A stretch of 11,102 bases of DNA from the NCBI GenBank assembly GCA_016748015.1, contig JAAOMT010000434.1, positions 9,023 through 20,124 of the forward strand, read 5' to 3'. The first letter of the stretch is position 1, and each line of letters opens with the position of its first letter. The notes beneath the pieces were generated by a model. The model was not told the DNA's origin. It searched no databases and was given only the letters and a program-made list of their open reading frames with translations. A program made the position numbers and the translations under genes. Below are positions 8,200 through 11,102 of the stretch, in pieces. The stretch is from Geosiphon pyriformis. Taxonomy: Eukaryota > Glomeromycota > Glomeromycetes > Archaeosporales > Geosiphonaceae.

Positions 8200-9219
8200 T
8201 ATTTTTATTAATTTTATTAGCATTGCATAATAAATAAATAATGCATTCATTAATGATTATGCGCATGTTGTACTTTAATTCATTTGAAAAAAATTTTAAA
8301 TATATTTATTTTGGGAAATATTCACCTCTTTAAAAACTTTAACTTTTGAAATTATGAAACAAATTATTTCAGTTTATTTTGATACTCAAAGTTATTTAAA
8401 TTTAAGAAAATTATCTTTTTCTTTTGAATAAAATTCAATGCTTTTTTCAGATCAGTTATTGTTTTTAATTTATTTTGATAACAGCATTCAAAAATTTTTA
8501 ATATAATTCAACTAGATTTTTTCGAAATTTTTTATTCTTCTTCTTTATTCATGCTTATAAAAGTACCCAAAATTATATTGTGCATTTGAATTTTTTTCTA
8601 CTCGAATTTAAAATGACTTTTATTTTCTCAGATCAATAATGATTAATGTTATTTTTCTTTTGATATAATCTATCAAAAAAAAAAAGGTTTACATTTTACA
8701 TTTTCTCAAATTGTATAATCTAATAAAATAGTTATTTTTTAATGCATTTGATAATTTCTTTAAAATTAAATAGACATAAAAAAATAACCATTAGATATTA
8801 AAAATCGTTAATTTTTCAAAAAAAAAGGGGGAAATTACGCGAATGTACAAAAACATTTAAGTATATTTTTAGCATAAGAGTTATCAATATTAAATTTTAG
8901 TTATTGAATATATTAATTTAGAATAAATATTAAATATATATACTTATATTATATTCTAGAGAATAAAAATCAAAAAACAGCTAAACTAATAACCTGATGG
9001 AATAATACTTTTATATTTAATAACCTTCACACTCAAAAATAGAGTAGATGAGTTATAGTAAACTTTTTTAAAATCATCTTTAACCAAAAAAAAAATTATT
9101 TAAAGGTGTAGAAAAACTATTATAAAGAACCAACAATTTTATAGTTATATATTAATATATTAATATAAATATTAAATAAATTTAAAATGCTTAATTTATT
9201 AACAAAGCCTCATCTAATA
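8200..9219. other. AT-rich spacer without a supported gene
   Basis: Stops are dense and A/T runs prevail. A 13-bp direct repeat (aacagcattcaaa) occurs at 8161-8173 and 8480-8492. Two similar patches, cagatcagttatt at about 8449 and cagatcaataatg at about 8630, look like 3' splice sites but have no convincing exon after them. Confidence 0.5.
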
Positions 9220-9478
9220 ATGGATCGCACAATCATGTGAGACTTTGCAGAAATCTTTGCCCATCATCATTGTGTTTATTTAATGATTAATAAAATAATG
9301 AAATCTTTAGGAAAAATATCTAAACCTACCCCCTCGAAATTATGAATTTTATCCCGTTTTAGTTTCTCTTGGAGCTATTATTGGTGTGTTATTATCATTT
9401 CCAAGAAAGTTTCCACCACCACCAACATCAACTATTTCACCGATTACAAAATATCCGGCGTGGCATCAAGAAATCAAG

Positions 9479-9564
9479 GTTTTAAAATTGACTTTGAAAT
9501 TGAATTAATTGATTAATTAAAAGATTTTATCAACAATTTCATTTCATTTCATTTGATTTTTCAG
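9479..9564 (+). other. Intron 1 of the membrane-protein gene
   Basis: GT...AG, 86 nt, between ...HQEIK and ALTNR with codon phase 0 kept on both sides. The 3' end is a pyrimidine-rich ttgatttttcag, preceded by three ATTTC units. Frame continuity supports it well. Confidence 0.7.
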
Positions 9565-9997
9565 GCCTTGACGAACAGACTTTAAACACATTTCATTTTC
9601 TCTGTTTACTTACAACCCGGTTTAGGGGCTTCCGCTTCAATCTATTGGACCCTAATCCGTACCTAACCAACATCTACTATATCATATTTTCAAAATGAGT
9701 CCGGCGTCATTTATCCAGTGACTGTATTCAACGCAGCTATTGCCATATACATTCTAGTAACTTTTTTTCAGCGGTGTTGTTTGCAATTTCCGATATTTTC
9801 GATATTTCCAAAATTTTTGGTGCTATTGGACTATTTCATAATGCCCCAGAGTTGACGATTTCGTTGCTATTATTTAATGGCGGGAGAATTATGTCAAATC
9901 ATGATTATTTGCTGATATTTAGTTATACATTTTCGGTTACAAGTGCCCTATCATTTTTTTAAGTGGCCATTAGATGCGTTGTTTTTGAAATCTCAAG

Positions 9998-10142
9998 GTT
10001 GGTTTTCCAATTTATCTTGAGAATGGTTAAAATTTAAATCTTGAATTATTCAAATTATTACTTTGACATTTATATTCACCATTCCCTCATTCAATCAATC
10101 AATCAATCAATCATTCATTCATTGATTAATTAATTAATTCAG
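9998..10142 (+). other. Intron 2 of the membrane-protein gene, carrying a microsatellite
   Basis: GT...AG, 145 nt. The donor follows ...FLKSQ-G (CAA G) in phase 1, while the next exon reads cleanly as GSSFDDNLKDHEND from phase 0. One base is therefore unaccounted for, perhaps an extra G in the GGG at 10142-10144 or a displaced donor. The last 50 bases are tetranucleotide repeats. Confidence 0.5.
10088..10139. repeat. Compound tetranucleotide repeat at the 3' end of intron 2
   Basis: TCAA units, then TTCA units, then TGAT/TTAA units run up to the splice acceptor. The unit types and the TCAA-to-TTCA transition match the array at 6351-6399. Confidence 0.85.
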
Positions 10143-10318
10143 GGCTCATCTTTTGACGACAATTTAAAAGACCACGAAAATGATTCATTGCATGAGCAAG
10201 TAACACTTTTACCGAAAACGGTTCAACATTCACGTTAGTTATGGATTTTTTGGATTGCAAGCGTTTTCCATATCGCTGGTAATTTAGTAGTTACTCTGTT
10301 ACCTCAAGTTCCCGCCGG

Positions 10319-10390
10319 GTGAGTAATCTCCAAAGATTTTGATTTCTAAATTTTTGAACAATTTTAAAAAATCCACTTAATTTATTTCAG
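10319..10390 (+). other. Intron 3 of the membrane-protein gene
   Basis: GTGAGT...TTTATTTCAG, 72 nt, with a near-consensus donor. It splits a glycine codon (GG|A) between ...LLPQVPAG and TFTLDLTYTI, so phase is maintained. This is the clearest splice pair in the window. Confidence 0.7.
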
Positions 10391-10577
10391 AACGTTCACT
10401 CTCGACTTGACATACACCATTTCTTTCTCACTTTAAATATATTATATCTACTTGGATTCACAAAAACGAATATACATTCCCAAAAAACGGTCGTCCCGAA
10501 CATTGACTATTTTATTTTGGTCCCTGTTTCTTTCATTGTTGACCACTCGGTTCAATTGGTGGATGATCGAAAGGTGA

Positions 10578-11102
10578 AAAAGTTTTTGCTTAGTTTCTTG
10601 TCACAATAGATATCTCAGTTGTACAAAGTAGTTTTTTAGTAAAGTAAAAAGTATTTCAAAAGCCTAAACTTCTTAATCTTGTTCAAAATGTAAAATTTTG
10701 GTTTTATAGGATTTTGTAATTAACAAATACTTTTTTCTTTTAAATAAATTCATTTCTTAAGAAATTTTATTAAAATTAGCAATATATATTTTTATTATTA
10801 TTATCTTTGTTAGAATTGAAAATTATTATATTAAGGTTTACTTAACAAATATTTTCAATGTGTCATTCAGTTTTTAATTAATCAAATATAAATAATTTAA
10901 ATTATTAAAATACTGTAAAGATACTATTTTAATTGTATTTACTTTAACATAAATTTCTAATTTTTTCATTTTATTAATTATAATATTCAATATAAAAAAA
11001 AATCTTGTTTGATTAAAAAACAAAGTTAAAAATAGAAAATTGTGTAAGTTTAAATATATTTTTGAATTCGTTTGTTTTTTAAGAAAGATACTTTATTTGA
11101 AG
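10578..11102. other. AT-rich 3' flank without a gene
   Basis: No coding pattern, RNA gene or ordered repeat is visible. Stops are dense in all frames. Confidence 0.6.

Larger units (their letters stand above)
9298..10577 (+). pseudogene. Multi-exon polytopic membrane protein gene, broken; family unknown
   Basis: Four exons (9298-9478, 9565-9997, 10143-10318, 10391-10577) are separated by GT...AG introns. The ATG at 9298 gives MKSLGKISKP; after a C5 run (9329-9333) the frame moves to RNYEFYPVLVSLGAIIGVLL. Later landmarks are ITKYPAWHQEIK, VYLQPGLGASASIYWTLI, VFNAAIAIYILVTFF, AISDIFDISKIFGAIGLF, LLIFSYTFSVTSALSFF, LWIFWIASVFHIAGNLVV and RTLTILFWSLFLSLL. These give about six or seven hydrophobic, probably membrane-spanning segments with an acidic loop (DDNLKDHENDS) at about 10155-10190. 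In-frame stops are TAA 9583, TAA 9664, TAG 10236 and TAA 10434; the reading ends at TGA 10575. Further shifts fall in T7 runs at 9762-9768 and 9954-9960. An upstream start at ATG 9220 would need readthrough of TGA 9238. I cannot assign a family. Homopolymer errors in the assembly could explain the shifts but not the four stops. Confidence 0.6.

Noticed and set aside
9738-9770. A possible very short intron ending at tttttttcag (about 9771)
   Set aside because: The nearest GT donor would leave an intron of about 15 nt. A one-base loss in the T7 run restores the frame more simply.
1-11102. tRNA, rRNA or CRISPR content
   Set aside because: I found no B-box-like GTTCGANTCC with a matching A box, no rRNA-like segment and no spaced repeats.

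Overview
The window is about 75-80% A+T, eukaryotic and gene-poor. Three things suggest a nuclear contig of an arbuscular mycorrhizal fungus (Glomeromycotina, Rhizophagus-like). Short GT...AG introns of roughly 70-145 nt are present, tri- and tetranucleotide microsatellites are common, and several decayed protein families look to me like repeats abundant in those genomes. The last point is recall, not a database search. I see no intact protein-coding gene, tRNA, rRNA or CRISPR array. Everything that looks coding is broken by stops or frameshifts.

Layout. Positions 1-139 hold the end of a possible minus-strand relic running off the edge, then AT-rich DNA with a GAA/AAT microsatellite. The best-supported unit is 811-3068: a richer, CpG-poor block bounded by a perfect 10-bp direct repeat (801-810 and 3069-3078) and ending in an A tract. 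It carries one decayed plus-strand gene (837-2937) with two RRM-like segments and a CCHC zinc knuckle, the layout of a non-LTR retrotransposon ORF1, and no reverse transcriptase. It looks like an ORF1-only retrocopy, comparable to HAL1 elements of mammals.

From 3719 to 4943 lies a minus-strand relic with a coiled coil followed by a domain carrying a PD...ExK nuclease motif. From 5341 to 7243 there are three more minus-strand relics of unknown function, separated by AT-rich DNA and a compound tetranucleotide repeat. From 7250 to 9200 there is mostly AT-rich spacer with a (CAA)7 run, a C-rich tract and one short coding-like patch.

From 9298 to 10577 lies a plus-strand, multi-exon gene for a polytopic membrane protein of unknown family. 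It is interrupted by four TAA/TAG codons and three homopolymer frameshifts, yet it is rich in CpG. The CpG-stripped retroelement and this CpG-rich broken gene therefore have different mutational histories. The final 525 bases hold nothing I can support. The parts do not form an operon or pathway; the window reads as a repeat graveyard next to one recently broken or mis-sequenced host gene.
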